NCBI GenBank assembly: GCA_040216765.1
Contig: JAVJON010000015.1
Location: 124,001 to 188,000 of the forward strand
Source: Marinibaculum sp040216765
GTDB lineage: Bacteria; Pseudomonadota; Alphaproteobacteria; Ferrovibrionales; Ferrovibrionaceae
Direction of reading: 5' to 3'
Length of the DNA stretch: 64,000 nucleotides
The translations under genes and the position numbers were made by a program. The notes beneath the pieces are model-generated. The model worked only from the letters and a program-made list of their open reading frames with translations, was not told the origin of the DNA and ran no database searches. Numbering within the stretch: position 1 is the first letter of the stretch; every line of letters begins with the position of its first letter. Positions 43,491 through 52,294 of the stretch are shown here, piece by piece.

Positions 43491-45062
43491 TCAGTGCCGG
43501 AAATGGCGCATGCCGGTGAACACCATGGCGATGCCGGCCTTGTCGGCGGCGTCGATCACCTCTTGGTCGCGAACCGAGCCGCCGGGCTGGATGACGGCGG
43601 TGACGCCGGCCTCGGCGACCACTTCCAGGCCGTCGGCAAAGGGGAAGAAGGCGTCCGACGCCGCCACCGAGCCTTGCGTCAGGGGCGCCGGCAGGCCGGC
43701 CGCGCCGGCCGCGTCCGCCGCCTTGCGCTGCGCGATGCGCGCGGCATCGATCCGGCTCATCTGGCCGGCGCCGATCCCGACGGTGGCCCCGGCCTTGGCA
43801 TAGACGATGGTGTTCGACTTCACATGCTTGGCGACCCGGAAGGCGAACAGCAGGTCCGCGATCTCGGCGGCGCTGGGCGCCCGCCGGGAGACCGTCTTCA
43901 GGTCCGCCGCCGCAACCCGGCCGGTGTCGCGGGACTGCACCAGGAAGCCGCCGGACAGCGCCTTCCAGGTCAGGCCCGGCGCCAGGGCATCGGGCATGCC
44001 GCCGGTCAGCAGCAGGCGCAGGTTCTTCTTCGCGCCCAGCACCTCCAGGGCCGCGGGATCGGCTTCGGGCGCCACGATCACCTCGGTGAAGATGGTGGCG
44101 ATCTTCTCCGCGGTCGCGCCGTCCAGGCTGCGGTTCACCGCCACGATGCCGCCGAAGGCGGAGACCGGGTCGCAGGCCAGGGCGGCGTCCCAGGCCGCCG
44201 ACAGGCTGCCGGCCTGCGCCACGCCGCAGGGATTGGCATGCTTGATGATGGCAACGGCCGGGCTGTCGGTGAATTCCGCGACCAGCTCGAACGCCGCGTC
44301 GGTGTCGTTCAGGTTGTTGTAGGACAGCGCCTTGCCCTGCGCCTGCCGGGCCGTGGCGACGCCGGCGCGGGCCTCGCCGGTGCGGTAGAACGCGGCCTGC
44401 TGGTGCGGGTTCTCGCCATAGCGCAGCACCTCGGCGCGCCGGCCCGACAGGCTCATGCGCTCCGGGAACGGAATCTCCAGCGCGCCGGCGAACCAGGTGG
44501 AGATCGCCGCGTCGTAGGCGGCGGTGCGGGCGAAGGCCTTGGCTGCCAGGCTGCGGCGCAGCGCCTCGGGCACGGCATTGTCGTGCGCCGCCATCGCCTC
44601 CATCACCGCTTCGTAATCCTCCGCCTCCACCACGACCGCGACATCGCCATGATTCTTGGCGGCGGAGCGGATCATCGCCGGCCCGCCGATGTCGATATTC
44701 TCGATGATCTCGTCATAGCCGGCGCCGCGCGCCACCGTCGCCTCGAACGGATAGAGGTTCACCACCACCAGGTCGATCGGCGCGATGCCATGCGCCGTCA
44801 TCGCGTCGCGATGCGCCGCCACGTCGCGGCGGCCCAGGATGCCGCCATGGACCGTCGGGTGCAGGGTCTTCACCCGGCCGTCCATGATTTCCGGAAACCC
44901 GGTCGCCTGGGAGACCTCGGTGACCGCGATTCCGGCCTTCCGCAAGGCCGAGAAGGTGCCCCCGGTGGAGAGGATCTCGACCCCGTGTTCTGACAGGAAG
45001 CGGCCGAACGCCTCCAGGCCGGTCTTGTCGGATACCGAGATCAGGGCACGGCGGACGGTCAT
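43491..45062 (-). CDS. purH: Bifunctional AICAR formyltransferase/IMP cyclohydrolase
   Basis: The 523-residue product has the N-terminal MGS-like IMP cyclohydrolase domain (KTGLEAFGRFLSEHGVEILS, then PEIMDGRVKTLHPTVHGGIL) and the C-terminal AICARFT domain (RYGENPHQQAAFYR, IIKHANPCGVA, FPFADGLEVVAEAGVTAVIQ, and MVFTGMRHFRH at the end). It catalyses the last two steps of purine synthesis, the first using 10-formyl-THF. It is 33 bp upstream of folB-folK, so purine and folate synthesis genes sit in one run. Confidence 0.97.
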   Translation of the reverse strand: MTVRRALISVSDKTGLEAFGRFLSEHGVEILSTGGTFSALRKAGIAVTEVSQATGFPEIMDGRVKTLHPTVHGGILGRRDVAAHRDAMTAHGIAPIDLVVVNLYPFEATVARGAGYDEIIENIDIGGPAMIRSAAKNHGDVAVVVEAEDYEAVMEAMAAHDNAVPEALRRSLAAKAFARTAAYDAAISTWFAGALEIPFPERMSLSGRRAEVLRYGENPHQQAAFYRTGEARAGVATARQAQGKALSYNNLNDTDAAFELVAEFTDSPAVAIIKHANPCGVAQAGSLSAAWDAALACDPVSAFGGIVAVNRSLDGATAEKIATIFTEVIVAPEADPAALEVLGAKKNLRLLLTGGMPDALAPGLTWKALSGGFLVQSRDTGRVAAADLKTVSRRAPSAAEIADLLFAFRVAKHVKSNTIVYAKAGATVGIGAGQMSRIDAARIAQRKAADAAGAAGLPAPLTQGSVAASDAFFPFADGLEVVAEAGVTAVIQPGGSVRDQEVIDAADKAGIAMVFTGMRHFRH

Positions 45063-45356
45063 TGCGAAGGCACTCCGGCAGGTTCAGGCAAGGGCGGGAG
45101 AGCCGCGCTATAGCACGCCGCGCCGCGCCGGCAAAAGGCAGGGCGCATGCAGCCGTCGCGGCAAAATCGTCGGGCCTGCGGATGAAAGCGGGACCCGGTT
45201 CCATATACTTGGTATGAGCGTGAAACGCTTCGACACCCCGGCGATGGGAGAGTTCATGCAGGTCGCTACAGGCGGTACCGATCCGGGGCCCACGGGGCCG
45301 GCCAATGTCGCACATGGCGTGCGCCGGCCGGTGCGGCGCATCGCTTGACCGGGCCC
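45063..45356. other. Divergent intergenic region between purH and a GT41 gene
   Basis: This 294-bp gap contains the AT-rich segment TTCCATATACTTGG (about 45199-45212), which includes a TATACT element but has no matching -35 at a normal distance. A 44-codon frame (45214-45348) runs up to the GT41 start but shows no recognisable protein features. I do not annotate it as a gene. Confidence 0.45.
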
Positions 45357-47660
45357 ATGGCGCCGCGGACGAAAGAGCCGGATGGCGCAGCGGCGCTTGC
45401 GCTTGCGGAAGCGCGCCAGGCACTGGACCGGAAGGAGCTGGAGGCCGCTGTCACCGCCTTTGCGAAGGCACGCGAGCTCGGGGCGCCGCTGGAGCGGGTC
45501 GCCCGCGACCATGCCCTGGCCCTGTCCGGTCTCGACAGGCATGACGAGGCGGTCGAGGCCTTCCGGCCGTGGTTCGCGAAGCGGCGGAAGGATTCCGAGG
45601 TCCAGAACCTGATGGGGGTCCTGCTGAAGCGGGCCGGCCGTCTGCGGCAGGCCGCGGAGGTCCTGGAGCGCGCGCGACTGCTGCGGCCGAAGGACCTCTC
45701 GCCGTGGCAGAACCTGGGCAATGTCCATCGACAGCTCGGCGACCACCGGCTAGCCGCCCGCTACTTCCGCGGCGCATTGGCGATCAATCCCGGATCGCCG
45801 GAACTCTGGCGCCTGCTCGGCCGCAGCCTCGCGGCGAGCGGCAAGCCGGGCGAGGCTCTCGCGGCCTATCGGAGGGGGCTGGACCGGTCGCCCGCGAACC
45901 GGCAGCTGACCGCGCTCTACCTGCAGGCCCTGCTGCAGTCCGGGCAGGTGGCCGAAGCGACGGCATTCATCGCCGATCTGCGGAACGCCCATCCGGAGGA
46001 TCCCGAGATCGCGGTGCTGGAGGCACGCCTGGTGTTCCGGACCGGCGACGCGGAGCGGGCGGTCACCCTGCTCCACGGGATTCTCGCGCAGCATCCCGAC
46101 AATCTTTCCGCAAACCTGCAGCTGGCGACGATCGTCGGGGATTCGGATCGCCGCGCGGCGAACCAGGCGCTGGAACGCGCGGTGGCCGCGCATCCGGGGA
46201 GTTTCGACGCCCTCGACCGCCTGATCGATTCGCTGTCGCGCAGCCGCTATGACAGCGAGACCGTGCATGTCGAGCGGGCCTATGCCCTCGCCCGGAAACT
46301 GATGGAGCGCTTTCCCTCCCGGATCCCGGAAGCGGCGCGCACCCTGCGGACGATCCTGATGCGCGTGCTGGACGAAGAGCGGATGCCGGCCACCGGCTCG
46401 CTTCGCCAGCTGCTGCCGATCTGGCTGGGGGAGGGGCGCCATTCCTCGGCGCTCTACGAACTCGGGCAGGTCGCCAGCATGGAGGACCGCCTGGCACTGG
46501 TCGACTGGCACCGGGACTGGGGCCGGAAGGCGTCCGCCGGCATCCGGCCGGTGAGCCTGCCCGCCATGCCGGCGCTGGCAACAGGGCGGAAGCTGCGCAT
46601 CGGCTTCATGTCCTCCGACCTGCGCCACCACCCGGTGACCTACTTCGCCCTGCCGTTGCTGGAGGGTTTCGATGCGGAGCGGGTCGAGGTGTTCTGCTAC
46701 TCGTTCGACGAAAAGCCCACGGACCGGGTGCGGGAGCATATCGCCGCGACGGTGACGGCCTTCCGCCACTGGCCCAGGCAGTCGAATGCCTTCGTCGCGG
46801 AGAACATCGCCAGGGACGGCCTGGATATCCTGTTCGAACTGGGCGCCTCCACCGCGATGAACAAGCTGGAAGTCATGGCCTACCGGCCCGCACGCATCGG
46901 CGCCAGCTGGGTCGGCTACCCGCACTCTGCCGGCCTGGAGCAGATCGACTACATCCTCACCGATCCGTACACCACGCCGGAGGATCCGCGCCTGCTGATC
47001 GAGCGGCCGTTCGAGATGCCGGAGACCTGGGTCACCCTGTCGCGCATGTTCACCGAGCAGGAGATCGCGGACGGCACGCCCGCGCAGCGCAAGGGCCACC
47101 TGACCTTCGGCACGGCGAACAATCCCTACAAGTATACCCGCTTCTGCCTGGATGCCTGGGCCGCCGTGCTGCGCGCGGTGCCGGGGTCGCGCTTCCTGTT
47201 CCTGCGGCCGGAGGCCGATGCGCCGAGCTTCGTGGCCAACAGCCGCGCGGCCTTCGCCCGCCGCGACGTGGACCCCGACCGGCTCGCGTATATCGGCGTG
47301 CGCGGCAAGCATATCCCGCACTACAACGAGATCGACATCGCCCTCGACACACTGCCCCATACCGGCGGCACGACGACCTGCGAGGCCCTGTGGATGGGGG
47401 TGCCGACGGTCACCCTGGTGGGCCCGGGCTTCACCGAGCGGCTGTCCTATTCCAACCTGTCGAACACGGGTCTGGGCGATCTCGCGGCCGCCTCGGTCGC
47501 GGACTATGTCGCCAAGGCGGCGGAACTGGCGGCGGATCCGGCGCGCCGGCTTGCCCTGCGGCACGGCCTGCGGGCCCGGATCCGCAGCCATCCGCTCGGC
47601 CAGCCGGAGCGCTTCGCGCGGCATTTCTACGAGCTGGCGGCCCGGGTCGCGGCAGAGTAG
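45357..47660 (+). CDS. Long-TPR GT41/OGT-like glycosyltransferase
   Basis: Starting at ATG 45357 (MAPRTKEPDG) gives 767 residues; a TTG at 45345 is an alternative. Residues about 15-400 are TPR or TPR-like helices, the longest N-terminal region of the six GT41 proteins here. The catalytic half has GFMSSDLRHH (histidine at the catalytic-base position), LGASTAMNKLEVMAYRPARI, FGTANNPYK (conserved lysine) and HTGGTTTCEALWMG. It sits alone between purH and the MazEF remnant, about 20 kb from the other GT41 genes. Its catalytic region also resembles other bacterial SPINDLY-type proteins. Target unknown. Confidence 0.86.
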   Translation: MAPRTKEPDGAAALALAEARQALDRKELEAAVTAFAKARELGAPLERVARDHALALSGLDRHDEAVEAFRPWFAKRRKDSEVQNLMGVLLKRAGRLRQAAEVLERARLLRPKDLSPWQNLGNVHRQLGDHRLAARYFRGALAINPGSPELWRLLGRSLAASGKPGEALAAYRRGLDRSPANRQLTALYLQALLQSGQVAEATAFIADLRNAHPEDPEIAVLEARLVFRTGDAERAVTLLHGILAQHPDNLSANLQLATIVGDSDRRAANQALERAVAAHPGSFDALDRLIDSLSRSRYDSETVHVERAYALARKLMERFPSRIPEAARTLRTILMRVLDEERMPATGSLRQLLPIWLGEGRHSSALYELGQVASMEDRLALVDWHRDWGRKASAGIRPVSLPAMPALATGRKLRIGFMSSDLRHHPVTYFALPLLEGFDAERVEVFCYSFDEKPTDRVREHIAATVTAFRHWPRQSNAFVAENIARDGLDILFELGASTAMNKLEVMAYRPARIGASWVGYPHSAGLEQIDYILTDPYTTPEDPRLLIERPFEMPETWVTLSRMFTEQEIADGTPAQRKGHLTFGTANNPYKYTRFCLDAWAAVLRAVPGSRFLFLRPEADAPSFVANSRAAFARRDVDPDRLAYIGVRGKHIPHYNEIDIALDTLPHTGGTTTCEALWMGVPTVTLVGPGFTERLSYSNLSNTGLGDLAAASVADYVAKAAELAADPARRLALRHGLRARIRSHPLGQPERFARHFYELAARVAAE

Positions 47661-47717
47661 CGGCCGCGGCCGATCCGCTGGCGATCACGGACTCGTCAGG
47701 TCGTGCCAGGGGGCCAA

Positions 47718-47729
47718 GTTACATGTAAC
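47718..47729. promoter_or_regulatory. Palindromic operator-like site upstream of the MazE remnant
   Basis: GTTACATGTAAC is a perfect 12-bp palindrome, strikingly AT-rich in this region. It lies 15 bases before the ATG of the antitoxin-like frame. MazE-type antitoxins autoregulate through palindromes overlapping their own promoters, so this is a likely surviving operator. Confidence 0.55.
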
Positions 47730-47744
47730 CGATGGAGGGCGAGG

Positions 47745-48116
47745 ATGGTGTCCGCTTCGAAGCCCAAGACCTCCCGCATGAAGGTGCGGGAGCACCGGGC
47801 GAGACGGCGGCAACAGGGATTGCGACCCGTCCAGATCTGGCTGCCTGACACACTGGCGCCTGCTTTCCGGGCGGCGGCCCATCTTCAGTCCCAGGCCGTC
47901 TCGCAAAGTGCGCATGCGGCTGACGCGCCCAGCGCAGGAAACGGGTTGCCTGCGCCCTGCCGGTCAATGGTCCACAAAATCACGACAATGCCCAAGGCGA
48001 GGCTCGGCGCCCGTGTCGGACGGCTGGATGCCGATGATGCGGTCCGCCTGAATCGTGCCATGATCGTCTTTCTTGGCCTGGCCGTTTCCCCACGGGCGCG
48101 TGCAGCGGACGCATAG
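47745..48116 (+). pseudogene. Fused MazE-MazF remnant produced by an internal deletion
   Basis: The frame from ATG 47745 (GGAGG just upstream) encodes 123 residues. Residues about 12-58 (MKVREHRARRRQQGLRPVQI, then WLPDTLAPAF) match the MazE antitoxins of Alphaproteobacteria. From about residue 65 the protein continues as the C-terminal half of a MazF toxin: GNGLPAPCRSMVHKITTMPK, then IGRLD-like VGRLDADDAVRLNRAMIVFL. The antitoxin C-terminus and the toxin N-terminus, which holds essential parts of the RNase fold, are missing. The simplest reading is a single in-frame deletion across a mazEF pair. Confidence 0.7.
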
Positions 48117-48133
48117 CCGGGAGGCAGGGGCGG

Positions 48134-50119
48134 CTATTCGCCCGCCAGCCGGTCCGGCGGCACCTCGGGCGACGGCGCCTGCGCCTGCGGCGCCCGCTGC
48201 GGCGGCGGCCCCCAGACGGCCTCGTCGCCGGCGAACTCCGGCACCAGGCGGCGCAGGATCGTCATGGCCCGGTCGGTGTCCCGCGCCGCTGCGGCCGCTG
48301 CCAGCTCGTCCAGGATCGGCCAGAGCGTGGCGCGGTCCGGGCTGCGCGGGCCGCCCAGCAAGACGCCTTCCACCGCAGTGGGCCGGCCCAGCTCCTCGGG
48401 GTGCAGGACCTCCTCGTGCAGCTTCTCGCCCGGCCGCAGGCCGGTGAAGGCGATCGCCACATCCTTGTCCGGCTGCCGGCCGGACAGGCGGATCATCTGC
48501 CGCGCCAGGTCCTGGATCCGCACCGGCTTGCCCATGTCCAGCACGAAGACGGCGCCCGACCGCGCCGGCGCCAGGTCCGGCCGGGCGGCGGCCTGCAGGA
48601 TCAGCGCGACCGCCTCGCGCGTGGTCATGAAGAAGCGGGTGACGTCGGGATGGGTCACGGTCAGCGGACCGCCGCGCGCCAGCTGCCGCTGGAACAGCGG
48701 CACCACCGAGCCGGTGGAGCCCAGCACATTGCCGAATCGCACGGCGACGAAGCGGGTCGCGGCGGGCCCGGCGCCGGCATCCGTGCCGGCGGTCTGCATC
48801 ACCATCTCGGCAATGCGCTTGCTGGCCCCCATCACGTTGGTCGGATTGACCGCCTTGTCGGTGGAGATCAGGACCATCGTGCCGGTGCCATGGGCCAGCG
48901 CGGCCTCCGCCACCAGGCGGGTGCCCAGGACATTGGTCAGCACCGCCTCGTTCGGGTTGGTCTCCACCAGCGGCACATGCTTGAAGGCGGCGGCATGGAA
49001 GACGATGTCCGGCCGCTCCTCCGCGAAGATCCGCTCCAGCCGGCGGGCATCGCGCACATCGCCCAGCACCGCGCGGCGGGCCATGATCTCGGGCCGTTCG
49101 GCCAGTTCCAGGTCGATCTGGTAGAGGTTGTGCTCGCTGTTCTCGAACAGCACCAGGCGCCGCGGGCCCAGCGCGGCGATCTGGCGGACAAGCTCGCCGC
49201 CGATGGTGCCGCCGGCGCCGGTGACCAGCACCGTCTTGCCCTGGATCAGGCGCGCCAGGGGCTCCCGGTCCAGCACCCGCTGGGGCCGGCCCAGCAGGTC
49301 CTCGACATCGATCGGTCGCGGCGGCGGGGCCTCCGTGCCGCCACTGCGCTCGAAGTCGGTCAGCTGCGGCAGGCGGGCCAGGATCAGGCCCAGGCGATCG
49401 GCGGTCTCCAGCAGCTGCTCGACCTTCTCGCCGGCCAGGTTGCGGCTGGCGATGATCAGCCGCTGCGGCCGGTTGCCGTTGCGTGCCAGGCGGTCGACCA
49501 GCGCCGGGATCGCGGCGAGGTCGCCCAGCACCCGCACGCCGTGGATGTCCCGGCCCCGCCGCTTCGGGTTGTCGTCGACCATGCCGACGACCCGGTAGCT
49601 GGCGTCCTTGGTGCCGCCCATGGCCCGGATGAAGGTCTCCGCCGGTGCGCCGGCGCCGACCAGCAGCACCGGGATGCGGGGATCCGCGCTGCGCTCGAAG
49701 CTGCGCCGCAGATTGCCGTCCTTCCAGGCGCGGTACAGCAGGCGCGGCCCGGCCAGCATGACGATCAGCAGCGGCCCGACGAACAGCAGCACCGAGCGCG
49801 GGAAATCGTCCAGCCGGGTCAGCAGGAACAGCACCGGGACGAAGATCAGCACGCTCAGCGCCACAGCGCGCACGATCGCCACCAGGTCGCGGAACGAGGC
49901 ATAGTGCCAGATGCCGCGATACAGGCCGGTGGCGGTGAAGACGATGGCCGCCACCAGGGTGAACAGCAGGGTGCCTTCCCACAGGAAGAACAGCGGCTGG
50001 GTCAGCCCGCCGAGCCAGTAGCGGACCCAGATCGCCAGCTCCATCGCTGCCGCGGCCATGAAGATGTCGTGCACCACCACCACGGCGATGCGCGGGTTGA
50101 AGGGGAGCGGCACCCTCAT
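48134..50119 (-). CDS. CapD/WbpM/PglF-like membrane-bound NDP-sugar 4,6-dehydratase
   Basis: From ATG ending at 50119 (MRVPLPFNPRIAVVVVHD) the protein has 661 residues. Four hydrophobic segments fill residues about 10-130. A first Rossmann-like domain (VLLVGAGAPAETFI) follows, then the SDR dehydratase domain from about residue 300 (VLVTGAGGTIGGELVRQIAA). The active-site segment STDKAVNPTNVMGASKR has methionine where most SDRs have tyrosine, as in WbpM-type enzymes. These convert UDP-GlcNAc to a 4-keto-6-deoxy sugar, the precursor of QuiNAc, FucNAc or bacillosamine. It overlaps the WecA-like gene by four bases. Confidence 0.9.
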   Translation of the reverse strand: MRVPLPFNPRIAVVVVHDIFMAAAAMELAIWVRYWLGGLTQPLFFLWEGTLLFTLVAAIVFTATGLYRGIWHYASFRDLVAIVRAVALSVLIFVPVLFLLTRLDDFPRSVLLFVGPLLIVMLAGPRLLYRAWKDGNLRRSFERSADPRIPVLLVGAGAPAETFIRAMGGTKDASYRVVGMVDDNPKRRGRDIHGVRVLGDLAAIPALVDRLARNGNRPQRLIIASRNLAGEKVEQLLETADRLGLILARLPQLTDFERSGGTEAPPPRPIDVEDLLGRPQRVLDREPLARLIQGKTVLVTGAGGTIGGELVRQIAALGPRRLVLFENSEHNLYQIDLELAERPEIMARRAVLGDVRDARRLERIFAEERPDIVFHAAAFKHVPLVETNPNEAVLTNVLGTRLVAEAALAHGTGTMVLISTDKAVNPTNVMGASKRIAEMVMQTAGTDAGAGPAATRFVAVRFGNVLGSTGSVVPLFQRQLARGGPLTVTHPDVTRFFMTTREAVALILQAAARPDLAPARSGAVFVLDMGKPVRIQDLARQMIRLSGRQPDKDVAIAFTGLRPGEKLHEEVLHPEELGRPTAVEGVLLGGPRSPDRATLWPILDELAAAAAARDTDRAMTILRRLVPEFAGDEAVWGPPPQRAPQAQAPSPEVPPDRLAGE

Positions 50120-51216
50120 GGCGGCGACGCGCCGCCGGCGACCCCGGCGGCCGGCCGGCGTTCCCGGAAATGCCAGAAGCAGGCCGCGACAAGGAGCGCG
50201 GCGCCCGCCAGGGCCGGGATCCCGGCATCGCGCCAGGCGATTGTCAGAGCGGCCAGCAGGACCAGGGCGAGGTTCAGCGGCACCAGCCGCGCCAGCACCC
50301 GGCCATGGCCGCCGAAGCGCCGCGCGGCCTGCTGGTAGAAATGCTGCCGATGGGCCTGCCAGATCCGTTCGCCGCGCAGCAGGCGCAGCGCCAGGGTCAG
50401 GGAGGCATCGGCCAGGTGGTAGAGCGGCAGGATCAGCGCGGCCGCCCAGAAGCCGTTGGCCGCCAGCAGAAGCAGCACCCAGCCGAGCAGGAAGCCGAGC
50501 GGCACGCTGCCGGAATCGCCCAGGAAGATCCGCGCCGGCGGCCGGTTCCAGGCCAGGAAGCCGATGGCGGCGCCGGTCACCACCGCCAGCATCAGCATCA
50601 GCCGCGGCCCCTCTGCCAGGAACGGGCCGGCGACGAAATCCGGCCCCAGGAGCGTGGCGCCCAGCCCGGCCAGCAGGATGGCGCCGCCGGCGATGGTCAC
50701 GGTCTCCAGCCCGGTGATGCCGTCGATGCCGTCCATGAAGTTGAACAGGTTCACGAACCAGAGCCAGGCGAACCAGGTCAGCGCAAGGTCGGCCCAGCCC
50801 GGCAGCAGGCCCTGGAAGGTGGTGCCGCTGCCCGGCAGCGCCAGCAGGCCGGCGGCGCAGATCAGCCCCTGCGCCAGCAGGCGCGGCGCCGCGGGCAGGC
50901 CCTTGCGGTCGTCCCACCAGGACAGGAGGGCCAGCAGGGCGGTCAGCAGCAGGACCAGCGGGCCATTCTGCGCCAGGCCGCGCGGGTCGCTGTCATAGCT
51001 GGTGCCGGTCAGCAGCAGTGCCGCGACGCCGCCGGCCATGACGACGGCGATCACCGCAAGGCCGCCGCCGCGCGGCGTCGGCCGGCGGTGGCTGGACCGG
51101 TCGTTCGGCAGGTCCAGGATCGCCCGCCGCAACAGCCAGGCACGCAGGGGGGCGATCGCCGCCGCGGTCAGCCCGGCGGCACCCAGGCCGAGGATGAGGA
51201 ACCAGATCCAGAACAT
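50116..51216 (-). CDS. WecA/WbpL-like undecaprenyl-phosphate sugar-1-phosphate transferase
   Basis: The 366-residue protein is almost entirely hydrophobic with about ten or eleven membrane segments. It carries NDRSSHRRPTPRGGGLAV, NLFNFMDGIDGITGLE and FLGDSGSVPLGFLLG, the signatures of the MraY/WecA superfamily. It would attach the first sugar phosphate (for example QuiNAc-, FucNAc- or GlcNAc-1-P) to undecaprenyl phosphate on the cytoplasmic face. The overlapping CapD-like dehydratase downstream probably supplies its donor pathway. Confidence 0.9.
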   Translation of the reverse strand: MFWIWFLILGLGAAGLTAAAIAPLRAWLLRRAILDLPNDRSSHRRPTPRGGGLAVIAVVMAGGVAALLLTGTSYDSDPRGLAQNGPLVLLLTALLALLSWWDDRKGLPAAPRLLAQGLICAAGLLALPGSGTTFQGLLPGWADLALTWFAWLWFVNLFNFMDGIDGITGLETVTIAGGAILLAGLGATLLGPDFVAGPFLAEGPRLMLMLAVVTGAAIGFLAWNRPPARIFLGDSGSVPLGFLLGWVLLLLAANGFWAAALILPLYHLADASLTLALRLLRGERIWQAHRQHFYQQAARRFGGHGRVLARLVPLNLALVLLAALTIAWRDAGIPALAGAALLVAACFWHFRERRPAAGVAGGASPP

Positions 51217-51261
51217 GGCGATGTCCTAGCCCCGGACCGCCGCCGTGGCAATTGGCCGGCA

Positions 51262-52266
51262 TCATCCCGCGGGGCCGAGATGCTTCCGGAAGAAGGCGAT
51301 GACGGTTTGCTGGAAGCCGGCCAGGAAGGCCCTGCGATCGAAGCCCGGCGCATCGGTGCAGAGCGGCGGCGCGATCCTGGCCAGGGCATCGCTGCACGGC
51401 GCCAGGAAAGCGAAATGACCGGCATCCGGGACGCGGCGCATATCGACATCGCCAGGCAGCATCCTGCGGATCGCGGCCGCATCGCCGACGATCCGGTCCG
51501 CCGCGGCGACCCAGAGCTGCACCGGTACCGTGACCGCCGCCAGCCCGTCCGGGGCGAAGGCGACCGACAGGGCCGGTGCGGCCAGGACGACGGCCTTCAG
51601 TCGCGGATCGGCACCGGCGATCACCGGCGCCGCGGCCGGCGCCGCCGTTCCCTGGACCGATTGCTGGGCGCGGGCATTGGCACAGCCCCAGTCCTGGGGA
51701 TGGTCGGTGCAGAACGCGGCCACCCGGCGCCAGTCCGCCCGGCCGCCGGCAAGGAGCAGTGCCGTCGTGCCGCCGGCGGAATGGCCGAGGATGCCGATCC
51801 GCGACGGATCGATCGCCCCGTGCTGCTGCCAGGCGGTCAGCATATGGTCGATCGTGCGGCTCACCTGCCCGGGCCGGTTGAGGAAATTCGCCTGCGTGAA
51901 GGTGTCGCTCTGGTCCCGGTAGTTGTCGCCGGCATGCAGCGGGGCGACGACGACGAAGCCGGCATCGGCAAGCGCGGTTGCGGTGTCGAAGGCGTTCAGC
52001 GACGACCCGCCCGCGCCGTGCGACAGGACGATCAGCGGCAGCCCGCTGCCCGCGACGCCGCCGTCGCGCGCGACCTCCAGGGCAAACGGCCCGACCTGAA
52101 CCGCCTGGGGCGGCGCGGCGCTGGGATACCAGATCGCCAGGTCCAGTGGCCTGCCAGCGCTGTCCGTCGCCTGGGACTGCTGAAAGCCCGCGGCCGCGGA
52201 CGGCTGCCCGAGCGCCGGCAGCAGGAAAAGGGCGGCCAGGACGGCAAAGAGGGGCGGTTTCGCCAT
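51262..52266 (-). CDS. Secreted alpha/beta hydrolase (dienelactone hydrolase/PAF-acetylhydrolase-like)
   Basis: The start is the ATG ending at 52266; the 334-residue protein begins with a signal peptide (MAKPPLFAVLAALFLLPALG, then AxA-like processing near residue 25). The nucleophile elbow is GILGHSAGGTTAL, the oxyanion region is IVLSHGAGGS, and the catalytic histidine is probably in VPDAGHFAF. Similar periplasmic proteins are annotated as predicted dienelactone hydrolases. It lies inside the polysaccharide operon, 28 bp after the glycosyltransferase, so it may deacylate the polymer; this is inference. Confidence 0.82.
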   Translation of the reverse strand: MAKPPLFAVLAALFLLPALGQPSAAAGFQQSQATDSAGRPLDLAIWYPSAAPPQAVQVGPFALEVARDGGVAGSGLPLIVLSHGAGGSSLNAFDTATALADAGFVVVAPLHAGDNYRDQSDTFTQANFLNRPGQVSRTIDHMLTAWQQHGAIDPSRIGILGHSAGGTTALLLAGGRADWRRVAAFCTDHPQDWGCANARAQQSVQGTAAPAAAPVIAGADPRLKAVVLAAPALSVAFAPDGLAAVTVPVQLWVAAADRIVGDAAAIRRMLPGDVDMRRVPDAGHFAFLAPCSDALARIAPPLCTDAPGFDRRAFLAGFQQTVIAFFRKHLGPAG

Positions 52267-52294
52267 GATCGGGCTCCCGGTTCGGCGGCGGCGC

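Noticed and set aside
45214..45348. 44-codon frame upstream of the GT41 gene at 45357
   Set aside because: No ribosome-binding site of note, no recognisable features, and a composition typical of GC-rich noncoding frames.
48134..50917. Apparent 927-residue frame containing the CapD-like dehydratase
   Set aside because: The upstream part is an off-frame reading of the WecA-like gene. The true start is the ATG ending at 50119.
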